Assembly: GCA_024114885.1 (NCBI GenBank) | Contig: CP099422.1 | Span: forward strand, 2,666,001 to 2,730,000 | Direction of reading: 5' to 3' | DNA length: 64,000 nucleotides | Source: Septoria linicola | Lineage: Eukaryota > Ascomycota > Dothideomycetes > Mycosphaerellales > Mycosphaerellaceae | Shown: positions 21,244 through 31,575 of the stretch, one piece after another | Layout of the letters: each line of letters begins with the position of its first letter | Position numbering within the stretch: the first letter of the stretch is position 1 | Program-made: the position numbers and the translations under genes | The notes under the pieces: generated by a model | Told to the model about the DNA's origin: nothing | The model's database searches: none | Seen by the model: the letters and a program-made list of their open reading frames with translations, nothing else

Positions 21244-22207
21244 CTAGTAGAAAGTGTTTGGACGAGTGGCGGCGAAGACCTTCTTGCCACGCTTGGGTGG
21301 TGCGCGGTGGGGCAGAGGGAACTTGAGGTTCTTGGTGGTGAGCTGCTTGATGTATGGGCGACGGATGTCATCGGTCTTCTCAACCTCGACGACCTTGAGG
21401 ATCTGTGGGCTGTGTTAGTGGGTCGTCCGTGGTGTAGGACGGTAGCTGAACGTACGTGGATGGTCCTGAAGCGAGCGCGGTGGCGGGAAGCCATGTCCTG
21501 GTAGAGCGACTTGACGGCATCGACACGGGACATCTCACGGTACTCCTTGTACATGTTGTGGGTGCCGGAACGCGAGTCGTAGCGGATCCAGATACCAAAG
21601 TTCTTGACCTTGAGAGGGTGCTTCTCGTTGATCTGTGATCTGCATCAATGTCCTGTTCTCCGCCATGCTCCTTCATCTGTGACTGTGATACGCACCCTGT
21701 TCAGGCTGATGATCTCACCGTTGGCCTTCTTGATCTTGCGCAGCTTGGCAAGGAAGTACCAGAAACGAGACTTGGCGACGACATCGTTGGGAGCAAAGAT
21801 ACGCATGCGGTAGAGCTTTGGGGTGGGGTTGGCGTCGCTGGGAAGGTGACGGCCAATGACCTGGTACTCGACCAGGCCCTTGTAGCCGGTGCTTGCAGAC
21901 TGAACTGTTGGGGAAACAATATCAGCGCTGTCTGACAGCAAGTTCCAATGTGAAGAATGTGTTGTATCCAATGCGTCTCGACCGTCTCAGCTCGTGCTGT
22001 CCCCTCGACCTCTGTCGCTCGACCACTTCTGACTGATATACAGTCATCGCGGCGGTATTGACGAGAAGTGTGTGGCCCTAATGCGATATAGGTCGCAGTG
22101 CAATTCTGCTCAGGTCTTTGCATGGACTGGTCCTCCTCTTTTCACCCATTCGAAACTCGTTGCGCGTGCGCAGACGAGTAGGACAGTATCGGATCGTGCT
22201 TACCCAT
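21244..22207 (-). CDS. RPL20: 60S ribosomal protein eL20 (L18Ae)
   Basis: Four exons: 22207-22204, 21904-21696, 21632-21456 and 21402-21244, giving 182 residues and a total divisible by three. The first exon is only ATGG; a 299-bp intron (GTAAGC...CAACAG) follows and completes codon 2 as Val. Later introns are 63 and 53 bp. The product reads GYKGLVEYQVIGRHLP, PKLYRMRIFAPN, SRFWYFLAKLRK, NFGIWIRYDSRSGTHNMYKEYR and ends in KRGKKVFAATRPNTFY, the complete eL20 sequence pattern. It is a structural protein of the large cytosolic ribosomal subunit. A long first intron right after the start codon is common in ribosomal-protein genes and often carries transcription-enhancing elements. It is divergent from CSN12 with 292 bp between start codons. 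Confidence 0.95.
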
Positions 22208-22499
22208 CTGCCTGCTGTTAGCACATCTACGCGACTTCCTCCCGTCGCTCCTGCTGCACTCACTGTGAATGAAACGTTCCTGCCGGGTTAATGGGGATTG
22301 TCGTGAACCTGAAGCAGCAGCAAGAAGAAGAAGTTCCGCTGTGCGCTTTTCGCAAAGTGTGGCCGACTTCCGATTCGAGATGCGCCAAGAGGAGAAACGC
22401 CGACATGCCGACCGTCGCAACCTGCCTCGCCACTTTGCTGTTGCTGCCTCTCACTAACTACTGCTGTCTCGGCAATGCACGTAGAGCACAGTCGCAGCA
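22208..22499. promoter_or_regulatory. Shared promoter of RPL20 and CSN12
   Basis: 292 bp between two divergent start codons, so both promoters and 5' UTRs must lie here, and part of RPL20 control may also sit in its first intron. The region is rich in GAAGAA and CAGCAG runs around 22310-22340. I could not identify a specific factor site. Confidence 0.6.
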
Positions 22500-24084
22500 A
22501 TGGTCAACATCGACACGCTGTTCGAAGACTTTGCCCTCGCCCATGAAGATCCTTCAGGACCCAATGGATACCTCCTCGCCACCTGCATCTCGCCCGAGCC
22601 TCCCAAACACGACCAAGGACGACTCTACCACTTCCGCAATGGCATAAATGCCGCCAACGTGTCTACTGACCTGCGCTTCAAGCTGCAGTGCATCCCCTCG
22701 CTCCGACTGGACAAGGACGAGACGAAAGCATGGGTCGAGATCTTCACAGCTTACCACAAGTTTGTGGGCAGTCTACTGGCTGCAGAAGAGCTGCAGAATG
22801 TTGGCAAGACCAACGCAGCAGACTGGGCACAGGTTTACGATGAGTGGAAGAAGGTCGTGAATACCATGTATCAGGGCTACCACCATCAAGTCCTCGCTGC
22901 CTGGACCATTCCTTGTCTCTACGTGGGCGTCAAGTACTTGCGAGTCTTCGCCATCAAGGCCGACAAGAAGAGTGCAGCTCAGCGTGAAAGCGGCATGGCA
23001 TTTGGCGGGATCCAAGAGGAAGACGCCTTTGACCCCGATAGCGTGAATGAGAAGCTAGAAGATGCTGCACGCCAGATCAACCGCATCTTTGGGCTATGTC
23101 TTGGTGATCGGTAAGTTCGTCCGCGCCCGGTACTGCACAGCAGTCGCAAGCCTCTTTCTCACCCGGGTCGTCACCCGTCCACTGCTGCTACACAGGCTCA
23201 TGGTAAGTATAGCAATTCGCTCGAGGACTCACGAAAGTGGGCACTCTACTACATTGCGACCGCTCTCTTTAAAACCCACTTCAAGCTCAACCACATCTCT
23301 TTGTCGAAGAACATCCTGCGATCGCTAAAGTCACAAGGAGACATGCCACCTCTTTCACAGTTCCCCAAAAGTCACCAGGTCGCATTCATGTACTATTGTG
23401 GAGTCATTCACTTCGTCGACGAGGACTACGCTGCTGCTGAGGAGTACTTGACCTCGGCATATACCTTGTGTCATGCAAAAGCCACCAAGAACATTCAGCT
23501 GATATTGACATATCTGATACCAACAAAGCTGCTGACCTCGCACACACTACCATCTTCGGCAGTTCTGGCACAATATCCAGGACTCGCAAGGCTATTCCAG
23601 CCAATCGCCGAATCCATCCGAAAAGGCGACTTGGCTGCATTCAACGCAGCGCTCGAAAGCGGGGAAGAGGAATTTGTCAAACGTCGCATCTATCTTACGC
23701 TTGAACGCGGGCGGGATGTGATCCTGCGCAACATATTCCGCAAAGTCTTCTTGGCGGGAGGTTTTGAGCCGCCGAAAGAAGCCGAGACCACATCTTCCGC
23801 ACGAAGGACGAGAGTGTCAACAGACGAATTTGCAGCTGCTCTGCAAATGGCAGGTGCAGAGGTGAACAACGGCGATCAAGGCTTCGACTATGATGAAGTG
23901 GAGTGTTTGATCGCTAACGCAATATACAAGGTATGTCCGCGCCGGGCTCATCACTGAGGCCTCTACAGCCACTTCACTAGGTATGCTGACCTGCACATAG
24001 AACTTGATGAAGGGCTACATAGCTCGAGAACGACGTATGGTCGTGCTGAACAAGAACGGTGCCTTCCCCGGAACAGGCGTCTGA
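22500..24084 (+). CDS. CSN12: CSN12/Thp1-like PCI-domain protein
   Basis: Exons 22500-23110, 23213-23930 and 24001-24084 give 470 residues. Intron 1 ends at GTATAG (23212), which joins GDR to NSLEDSRKWALYY; the earlier acceptor at 23195 breaks the frame. The protein matches CSN12 along its length: an N-terminal helical repeat region (AWVEIFTAYHKFVGSLL, WKKVVNTMYQGYHHQVLAAW), then YYIATALFKTHFKLNHISLSKNILRSL, and the PCI winged-helix end with DEVECLIANAIYKNLMKGYIARERRMVVLNKNGAFPG. CSN12 associates with the COP9 signalosome in yeast and, with Sem1 and Thp3, acts in transcription-coupled mRNA processing and splicing. Nuclear or cytosolic; no signal peptide. Confidence 0.93.
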
Positions 24085-24999
24085 GGAGTGCTTTTCCAGT
24101 GCCAACATCGACAAAGCATGGCGCTGTTCGGCTGAGTACACTAGTCCATCCTATGAGAAACAGAACCTGGGTCGTGGTACGCACAAGCCACACCATTCAC
24201 CACGGAAGAGCGAGGCAATCATCAGCGATGGGCCCACACACCCCTCGGTTGGCCCTACCACTCGCTTGGCTGCTTCCGCATGAGTCACAGCAGACCGGTA
24301 CTCTACTACCGTTACAGACTGTGACAAGCTGGAGTGCACTCATCGGCCGATGTCAGCGTTGGATGATAACAGGACGACTCTTATCATCACGACTATGATA
24401 GAAGCAGACACATTCAATTACAGTGAGACGATCCTGTCATGACAATCTTCTACATTTTCTTGTTATTGTTACATTCCCACCCTTCTGGCTGCAAGAAGCA
24501 TCATTCTGAGATCGCAGCGATCAGTAGCTAGCCAGCAGGCCCAATATCATAATTCCTCGCCTTCGCTTCTAAAGCCAACTAACTCATCGTGATAGAACAT
24601 AATTGTACAATTTCTCTTCTTCGTTTCATGACTGTGTTTGCCATGTTTCCCAGAACCCCAACTTGCCAAGAACGCCATAGAAGCAACAGAAATGCTCTCT
24701 CCCAAGAAGTACTGTTTACAGAAGGGTATATCGATAGTAGTAGTAGTAGTAGTAGTAGTTGTTGTTGTTGTTGTTGGCGATGATGATAGTTTACGAGATG
24801 TGATGATGCTACGACCGGATCGGACTAGACCGGGAGCTCGATGATGGAAAGGAGATGTCGCGGTAAAAGATGAAGTTCGGGACTGGTGTGTTGTGGTGAC
24901 AGTGGTCGTGGTGGTGCATATCAGATGACCAGGACGATAACCGTGCTGAGCGGCAGTGGCGAGGTCGTTGCTGCCTAGAAGGCCATTGACACTTTACGC
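24085..24999. other. Convergent intergenic region with a microsatellite
   Basis: 3' flanks of CSN12 and of the BTB-domain gene. Apart from the compound trinucleotide repeat at 24735-24776 nothing is recognised. Confidence 0.6.
24735..24776 (+). repeat. Compound microsatellite (TAG)8(TTG)6
   Basis: Eight perfect TAG units at 24735-24758 run directly into six TTG units at 24759-24776. It lies in non-coding sequence between two 3' ends, so length variation is unlikely to affect a protein. Confidence 0.95.
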
Positions 25000-26025
25000 T
25001 CAGGACCTCGGTGAGCGGGCAGACGAGGCGATGTCGTCGAGATGGTTGACTACATTCCACGTTAGCAATCCACTCCCGGCTCATGGTGGACACGGCATCG
25101 GGTGATGATACATACCCATAGCGACAAAAAGATCGAAAAACAGCGGCGAGCCACCAGCTTCCATTTCCATCTGCATTGTCCCACTTCGTTTGAACGTACT
25201 GCGACTGCGGATGATGAGCGCGAGGTAGTGTGCTCGGAGCTTGGAGTCCGATGCAGGAGTGTTGGCGTAGGCGTAGCGAGCGGAAGAGAGGATCGTGCTG
25301 CATTGAACGCCGGATTGGAGGCCTTGTTTCTTGAGAGCGAGACGTTGGAGGTCGGGGAGGCCGTAGCGGTGGGCTGAGCACTATTGCGTTATATGTTAGT
25401 GTTGATATTGGATTTATGGTAGAGTGTAGTCGAGTCTTACATAGATGACAGTGTCCTTGAGAACGGTGTAGTTGTCGTTGATGTATACTGTGCTCTCGTT
25501 CAAGCCTTTTGCTGCATCGCCGTCGTCGAGAAACCAGCTCTGATGCTTCTTGTCGTATTCTAGCTTGGGTGTGTAGTCGCCTTTGTAGAGGTATTCTAGA
25601 ATGGCGGAGAAGACTTCGGGCATCTCGTTCGGGACGTCGATGCGTTTGCCATTCGATTCGAAGAATTGCTTACGGATCTGCTCTGCGAAGACAGGTGATC
25701 TGCATAATACATCTTCGTGAGCGGCAAAGAGTCGTTGCTCTGGGCCGATGGCGATCGTCACTATGGCTGAGTTGAGGTTGCTATGAACTGTTAGCGAGGA
25801 TTGGAGATCGTGCAGATGGACAACTCACGGCGATGTTGGTGAGCTGGCTGTTCTTGTAGGCGATGATTGTGCAGAAGGCTGTTGAACAACTGGTTGTATT
25901 GTGCTAATTCGTTTCGAAGTACCATATTCCTTGAACGACTTCTGTCTCTTGCTACTCATCGACTTGCCCGCCCGATGTGAAAAACTGTCTCTGTACGACT
26001 TGTCTCTTTTGCTTACGGAAAACAT
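25000..26025 (-). CDS. BTB/POZ-domain protein
   Basis: Four exons: 26025-25829, 25780-25441, 25380-25116 and 25049-25000, giving 283 residues. The introns of 48, 60 and 66 bp have GTGAGT, GTAAGA and GTATGT donors. A basic, Ser-rich leader (about 66 residues) precedes a BTB fold: VTIAIGPEQRLFAAHEDVLCRSPVFAEQIRKQF, then VPNEMPEVFSAILEYLYKGDYTP. A helical C-terminal part (YGLPDLQRLALKK) follows, as in the large fungal BTB family. Such proteins bind cullin-3 as substrate adaptors or self-associate; targets here are unknown. An acidic 16-residue insert between the BTB strand and the C-terminal helices is typical of fungal members. Confidence 0.85.
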
Positions 26026-27010
26026 GTTAGTTGTCTGTGAATGTCCGAAGACAATGCCTGGATGCCTGATCAGTAGAGTTGTGAGCAGCCAGAGGGGTTG
26101 GCAGAAGATAGAGCTGAGCAGAGTTACTTATACATCGTGCGCCCGGTGCTCAGGCAACACTAGCAACGCAAGCCCAAACGGCTACGCAACGAGGCCAGGC
26201 TGGCCGCGGGTAGCATGCTATGCGAAGCAGTTGCCCTGGCGTTGGAGGGGACGGCTGTGAACTCAAGCAGATGCGAAGCAGGGTCACGAGTCGACGTGAC
26301 TGGCTGGCGTACAGTGCGTGCAGCAGGAGGTTGCCGCTAATTGGGCGGCAGGAAACCCGATACTGGCGCGATGTCACCTGATGCAAATCTGCACGCCGAG
26401 TTGAGTCAAGGGCGGACTCCTGTTGAGGGGATCGTGGCTTTCGCGGATACGGCTGCAAGGAGGATTATGTTTCACAGACCAAACGGATGCCGTGCCCTAG
26501 TCTTGATAAAGAAAGATCCGTCGGTCGCAATGGTGATCGGGCTGGGTCGCGACAACCCTCCACTGGGCAGCGAACTCAGTTTCTTGCCACTTCCAGGATG
26601 CCGACAATCGTGAAGAGACGTAAAGGCAGCATGTCGGCTATCACTTTGTCCAGCAGTGCGCTTGCAGTAATGTGCGACCATCGTAGGCAGACATGCAGTG
26701 CGAACTTGGTGGATGTCGAAAGAAAGAGGTCGGTTGTTCTCATGCGAGATAAGGAGCTAAAGCAGGTCCCGACGCACCCCTGCTAGTATCGGCATGGAAG
26801 CAACTACATCTACCAAGTCAAGTGAGGCACTTTCGCATCATTCATGATTCATCCCATCATCTCAGTTTATATCTTCTAGGTAATCCAAATCTTCAAGCAG
26901 AAATCCTAACAAGTCTGGCGGCTGCCGGCCGCACTGAGTCATCTTGAATGCACTGTCACGAGGACAACCGGCGATGCCCATTACGTGGCTACACGTGCGG
27001 CAATACTCCT
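26026..27010. other. Intergenic, no supported gene
   Basis: Upstream of the BTB gene and downstream of the amidohydrolase. Frames present are short and unlike real genes. No repeat recognised. Confidence 0.55.
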
Positions 27011-28021
27011 TCAGTGCACTCCATTCACGCCATTCACTCCGGTCTTCGCTTGTGGTACACGAAGCTTTAATAGCTTCTCGGAGTTTTTATACGCAATCTT
27101 TTCGAGATCCTCTTGTGTCACAAGACCACTTTGCTCGAGCTCTTCCATCCACTTGAGGCCATTCTCGTTCTTCTCGAATGGATAGTCGACGCTAAACAAT
27201 ATGTGATCGATCTTGGTATTTCCGAGGATGCACTTCAATGGATCCAGGCTCCAGACGCCAGACGTTGTGATCCAGATGTTCTCGTCCCAGACTTGGAGCA
27301 ATTTTCTTTGCTGATCTCCCCAGCGAGAGCTGAGGTTCGAGACACGTTGAAGCATGAACGGGAGCATTTCTCCAAAGTGGCCGATAATGAGCTTGAGCTT
27401 TGGAAACTTGTCAAACAGCCCTGCAGCGTACAGACGCAGGATATGGAGGCCTGTCTCTGAGTGCCATCCCCAGCCAGAAGCTCCCATGCTCCGACTTGCT
27501 CCGTCTGTAAAGTTGCCAGTGTATGATTGCATCATATTCTCAGCCGGCCAAGTAGGATGAAGATAGATAGGAACATCAAGCTCTTCTGCTTTCCGCCACA
27601 TGACATCGTACTCATCACCATCAAAATACTTCCCGTTGATATGGTTGTCTATCAACGCCCCGGGGAATCCAAGCTGCTTGACACATCGCTCAAGCTCGAT
27701 CGCTGACTCTTCTGCACTGGCGACAGGAAGTACTGCAAATCCTGCAAAACGTTCGGGATTCTTCTTGACTGCAGCGGCTAATTGGTCGTTGCCTTTTCTG
27801 CACATCTCTGGACTTGGGCCTCCTGGAGCACATGCGTGCGATATCACCTGTATCGTCACTCCACCTTTGTCCATTTCCCGTAGCCGTAGAGCATCGAGAT
27901 CGGACAGCTTCTCCTTTACTCCAGGTATGGCCTTGAATTGTTCTTGATACTGGTCATCGAAAGCATCCAGAACAGCAGTCGAGAGGAAATGCTCCTCGAG
28001 AGCAATCAATGGAGGTACCAT
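27011..28021 (-). CDS. Amidohydrolase-2 family protein, o-hydroxybenzoate decarboxylase-like
   Basis: Single exon, 336 residues, ATG at 28021. The start PLIALEEHF carries the ExH form of the metal site seen in gamma-resorcylate and 2,3-dihydroxybenzoate decarboxylases rather than the HxH of hydrolases. The other expected zinc/manganese ligands are visible: His in IYLHPTWP, His in LIIGHFGEMLPF and Asp in LFSVDYPFE. Length fits the ACMSD-related decarboxylases, which remove CO2 from o-hydroxybenzoates without oxidation. The exact substrate (2,3-dihydroxybenzoate, salicylate or other) cannot be read. The C-terminus ends in a low-complexity GVNGVNGV. It is divergent from a crotonase with 571 bp between starts, which suggests, but does not prove, a shared aromatic-acid route. 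Confidence 0.88.
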   Translation of the reverse strand: MVPPLIALEEHFLSTAVLDAFDDQYQEQFKAIPGVKEKLSDLDALRLREMDKGGVTIQVISHACAPGGPSPEMCRKGNDQLAAAVKKNPERFAGFAVLPVASAEESAIELERCVKQLGFPGALIDNHINGKYFDGDEYDVMWRKAEELDVPIYLHPTWPAENMMQSYTGNFTDGASRSMGASGWGWHSETGLHILRLYAAGLFDKFPKLKLIIGHFGEMLPFMLQRVSNLSSRWGDQQRKLLQVWDENIWITTSGVWSLDPLKCILGNTKIDHILFSVDYPFEKNENGLKWMEELEQSGLVTQEDLEKIAYKNSEKLLKLRVPQAKTGVNGVNGVH

Positions 28022-28592
28022 TTTGTTGGTTGCTTACACTGTAGCTGTCAAGCCAGTACGTGGAGGAAGCCTTGCAGTTTTGTTGCTTTGCACATGTCTG
28101 AACACATTATAGACATCCTGACGTGCCACTTACAGAACCACTTCTCTATGCGGTAGCAGAGTTCGGTAACGAACGGAACCGAAACCGTCAACAGACTTGC
28201 CTGAAAAACAGAGCTTTTTGCACCGAAAGCGTAGATCCATATGCAGTATGACTGGCATAGCAGTATTGCAAGGGTCTGGAAACACAACTCACTCGGCATT
28301 GAGGAGCCGAACTGGCCGATGTGGAAGTGAGAAAGTGAAGATCGCGTAGTGCCTAAAATGGAAGGTTCAAGACCACGTGGGGAGCACTTGGCAGTGTCAG
28401 CATTGCCGAGGTTTTGCTTCTCTTCACCAGACTCAAGAGCTTCGAGTAGCTCTGAGCTGTGCCAGATGCAGCAATTGCCGTGGCTAGTAGACATGAATGT
28501 CCTGATATTTGCTTGTAGGTGAAGCACTGTCAATCATATTCACTCACTTCTATACCATAGTCCAAGATCACGAAACATAACCAACTATCACT
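28022..28592. promoter_or_regulatory. Divergent promoter region with an E-box
   Basis: 571 bp between the start codons of the decarboxylase-like gene and the crotonase gene. A palindromic CACGTG at 28374-28379 is the binding core of bHLH factors in fungi. Whether it is used is unknown. Confidence 0.4.
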
Positions 28593-29635
28593 ATGTCAGG
28601 TTCCGGCAAAGGCTCACAGTACCTCGAGTGCCCATCACTCCACGAGATTCCAGTCCCAAGAAGCTATTCAGATATCGGCTTCACGGAGATCAGAGTCACC
28701 AATGTGCCAGAGTCGTCCAAAGAAGTAACTCCTGTACAGCTCGTAACGCTGTACAGACCCAAGAAGTACAATGCCTTCACTCCAACTATGATGCGAGAGC
28801 TGGAGCATGCTTATACACTCTTTGATATTGATGATCGTGTCAAGTGTATCGTCCAAACCGGACATGGCAAGATGTTCTGTGCTGGCGCAGACCTCGATAC
28901 TGGCTTTGTGGGAGGCGAAGAGGCTGTAAGAGACCACAGAGATGGAGGCGGCCGTGTCACAATGGCGATCAACAGATGTCGTAAGCCTACAATTGCTGCT
29001 CTGAACGGTGCTGCAGTGGGTGTTGGTGTCACAATGACTTTGCCCATGAACATCAGAATCGCATACAAGGACGCAAAGATCGGTTTCGTCTTTGCCAGGA
29101 GAGGACTGGTCATGGAGGCAGCCAGCAGTTTCTTCCTGCCACGACTTATCGGGTAGGTCCAAATCCTCAGATCGACTAGGACTCATATCCACAATGCTAA
29201 TGGAGTACGACCAGCACATCCAAAGCCCTCCACCTCTGCACAACAGGCTCCATCTACCCAGCCTCGCACCCCCTCCTCTCAGACCTCTTCACCGAAACCC
29301 TCCCCACCCCGGACGCCGTCCTTCCCCGCGCCCTTGAACTCGCCGACGAAATCGTCAAAAACTGCTCCGGAGTCAGCTTACACCTCATCAAAGAGCTCAT
29401 GTACCGCAACCCGGGCACAGCAGAAGCCACACACTTGCTCGACAGCAGAATCGTGTACGAGCTCTTCACGAGCAAGGACAATAAGGAGGGTGTGAAGGCT
29501 TTCTTGGAGAAGAGGCAGACGAATTTCACGGGCACGATGCAGAATGATGCGCCGGCTGCGTGGCCGTGGTGGGAGCCGATTGCGGTGGGGAATAAGCCTG
29601 TGCAGAAGGGGTATAAGTTTAAGCCGAATTTGTAG
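28593..29635 (+). CDS. Enoyl-CoA hydratase/isomerase (crotonase) family protein
   Basis: Exons 28593-29152 and 29215-29635 (62-bp intron, GTAGGT...ACCAG) give 326 residues. The crotonase core is clear: VTLYRPKKYNAFTPTMM, FCAGADL (first oxyanion-hole strand), LNGAAVGVGVTM (second oxyanion glycine) and a Glu-bearing FARRGLVMEAASSFFLPRLIG. The last is typical of fungal beta-oxidation-type crotonases. These enzymes hydrate or isomerise enoyl-CoA thioesters, usually in peroxisomes. The C-terminus PNL is at best a weak peroxisomal signal. A 35-residue leader before the first strand is longer than in bacterial members. Confidence 0.88.
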
Positions 29636-29885
29636 TTTGGGAATGTATTGCTACGTTTTGACATGGGATATTTCTCGATGTAGCAAGCTCGTCCCATGTT
29701 GCTAATCTGATATTTTGTGCTCCTTGCTTTTGTCTCAACCAATGTCTCGTGGAGATCCTGGAGCTCCCATGATGGAAGCCATGGCAAGAGTGGAGCAGCC
29801 TCAATCACGACTCTGCTACGCTGCTAGTATCACACCGCACCCAAGGCTTCTATAGCCTTGGAAGCCGGAGCAACCTGACCAGTGC

Positions 29886-31130
29886 TCAGCCAGAACTCTT
29901 GTCTTTTGACTCCTCAAGCTCAGCACCCGCCAATGTGGAAATACTAGCCTCCCTCATTGCAGCAACTAGAGAAAGTCCATCGTGCCTAGCTCGGAAGCCT
30001 GAACCACTAGCCTTCAACCCAGCTGGCTCTCGATCAGCCATACGTTCAAGGTTCACAGCGTTGGCCGTGCTGAAAGTGGAAGCCTGATGACCGCGAGCTT
30101 CAGCATCATCAGTCTTGATGTTGTTGTCCTCCAAGAACCTCCTGCCCTCCTCAGAGAGTCCTGGTCGTTCTGCATCAGTGTCTCTCCCGACACTGCTGCC
30201 CAGGCCCTTAACGGTGACAATATCGCCATATGGTCCGGAAGCTGCCATCGAGTAAGTGATGCCTTTACCAGCACTGTTGAATTGTGCCTTGCGTATCTTC
30301 GTAACGTCCTTGCGCTGGTTGCGGAGTAGCTTGTGGCCCAAGCGGTGCTCGATCTCCTTGAACTCTTCGTCTTTCTTTAGGCGTAGTGCGACGACTCTGC
30401 GTGCAGTAGCCGCGAGCTCTTTGGCAGTCTTACGGCGTTCCTTCTTGACGCGTGCCTGCATCGTCGCTTTGGTCTCACCTGGTGCCTTGGCATAGCGTGC
30501 TTTAGTCGCCACTTTCACAGCCGATCGAGTCGCTCTGTCAACATCTTTTAGCATGATCCCAGTCCGGTTCTCCCAGATTTCGTCTTCCACAACCTTGCTC
30601 CTTCTTTGCTTCCCAACCAAGTCTGGTCTGGTAGTGACGATGTCCAGCAGAGTGTCGCCTCCATAAGCAGCCTCCTGACTACGTCTCTGCTCAAAAGCTT
30701 CGCGGAGCAGCGAGACACCTCTCTCGTGATCATCCCTGGTATGATTGGCGAGTGCGTCCAGTCTAGTCAGCAAGGCCAGCGAGTATGGTGTCGTCCTCTC
30801 GAGTTCAAGCGGCAGACACTCTGTCGCCACGTCCTTGTGCCAGTGTCTCTCGATGCGTTTCACAGCTAGAGCGTGCAGCTTGGCAGCACTTGGAGTAGTC
30901 TCTACGTCGTGGTTTTTGTACTTGAGCACTTGTGGCACCTGCCACGGAGTCCTCGCGCCAACAATCATGGATCTTTGCAGATATTGTTGGTCGTTGTGGA
31001 CGATAGCAGCTTCTGGTGCGCCCGCGCTTGTCCTCTTGGACATGATCATGGAGATGGACTGCTGCTTGTTAGCTGTTTCGGACCAAACCACGCAGTGCTG
31101 ACTTACGTTGTCAGTCATGTGCCCTTCCAT
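29886..31130 (-). CDS. Orphan basic, helix-rich protein
   Basis: Exons 31130-31107 and 31061-29886 give 399 residues. The 45-bp intron (GTAAGT, branch GCTAAC, GCAG) is clear and fixes the ATG at 31130. I recognise no family. Residues about 210-275 are extremely basic and helical (KATMQARVKKERRKTAKELAATARRVVALRLKKDEEFKEIEHRLGHKLLRNQRKDVTKIRK), suggesting nucleic-acid binding or a nuclear or nucleolar place. The N-terminal half is a mixed helical region and the C-terminal 90 residues are polar. The well-formed splice sites and consistent codon use argue that it is a real gene. Confidence 0.65.
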   Translation of the reverse strand: MEGHMTDNVSQHCVVWSETANKQQSISMIMSKRTSAGAPEAAIVHNDQQYLQRSMIVGARTPWQVPQVLKYKNHDVETTPSAAKLHALAVKRIERHWHKDVATECLPLELERTTPYSLALLTRLDALANHTRDDHERGVSLLREAFEQRRSQEAAYGGDTLLDIVTTRPDLVGKQRRSKVVEDEIWENRTGIMLKDVDRATRSAVKVATKARYAKAPGETKATMQARVKKERRKTAKELAATARRVVALRLKKDEEFKEIEHRLGHKLLRNQRKDVTKIRKAQFNSAGKGITYSMAASGPYGDIVTVKGLGSSVGRDTDAERPGLSEEGRRFLEDNNIKTDDAEARGHQASTFSTANAVNLERMADREPAGLKASGSGFRARHDGLSLVAAMREASISTLAGAELEESKDKSSG

Positions 31131-31575
31131 GTTGTTTGTTCTGCTAAGCTGTAACAATGTTTGTTGGAATGGGAGGGCGAGACAAATGGCAATTGTTACT
31201 GGAAGCAGACAAAGCCAAGAGTACTTGTATCGACTGAAGTGAGTGAACAGTCTGTGAGTGAACCAACAGCAGGCAGCACTTTTTGTTCTTCACACTAGAT
31301 CAAGTGAGGCAAGCTCCGCCGACCAGCAAAGCGTCACCAGTCGAGTTGTGCTCGGTCGAATGGTGATTGCAGTATCCCTCGCGTACACAGGGAGATCTAA
31401 TGCTTGCGTACGTGTTGATGTGGTCAATGTCCGTTCTGCACCGGCGTGCCTATATTGCAAAATGAGCATCCTCATGCTCAATACATATGAGATCTAACGG
31501 CTAGAAACGCTATGTGTCCTGGGGTATCATCCAACTCGTGAAACGTAAAGATCGCTTGCTAATATTCCAACAATT
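31131..31575. other. Intergenic, no supported gene
   Basis: Promoter of the orphan basic protein and 3' flank of the coiled-coil gene. Nothing else seen. Confidence 0.6.
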
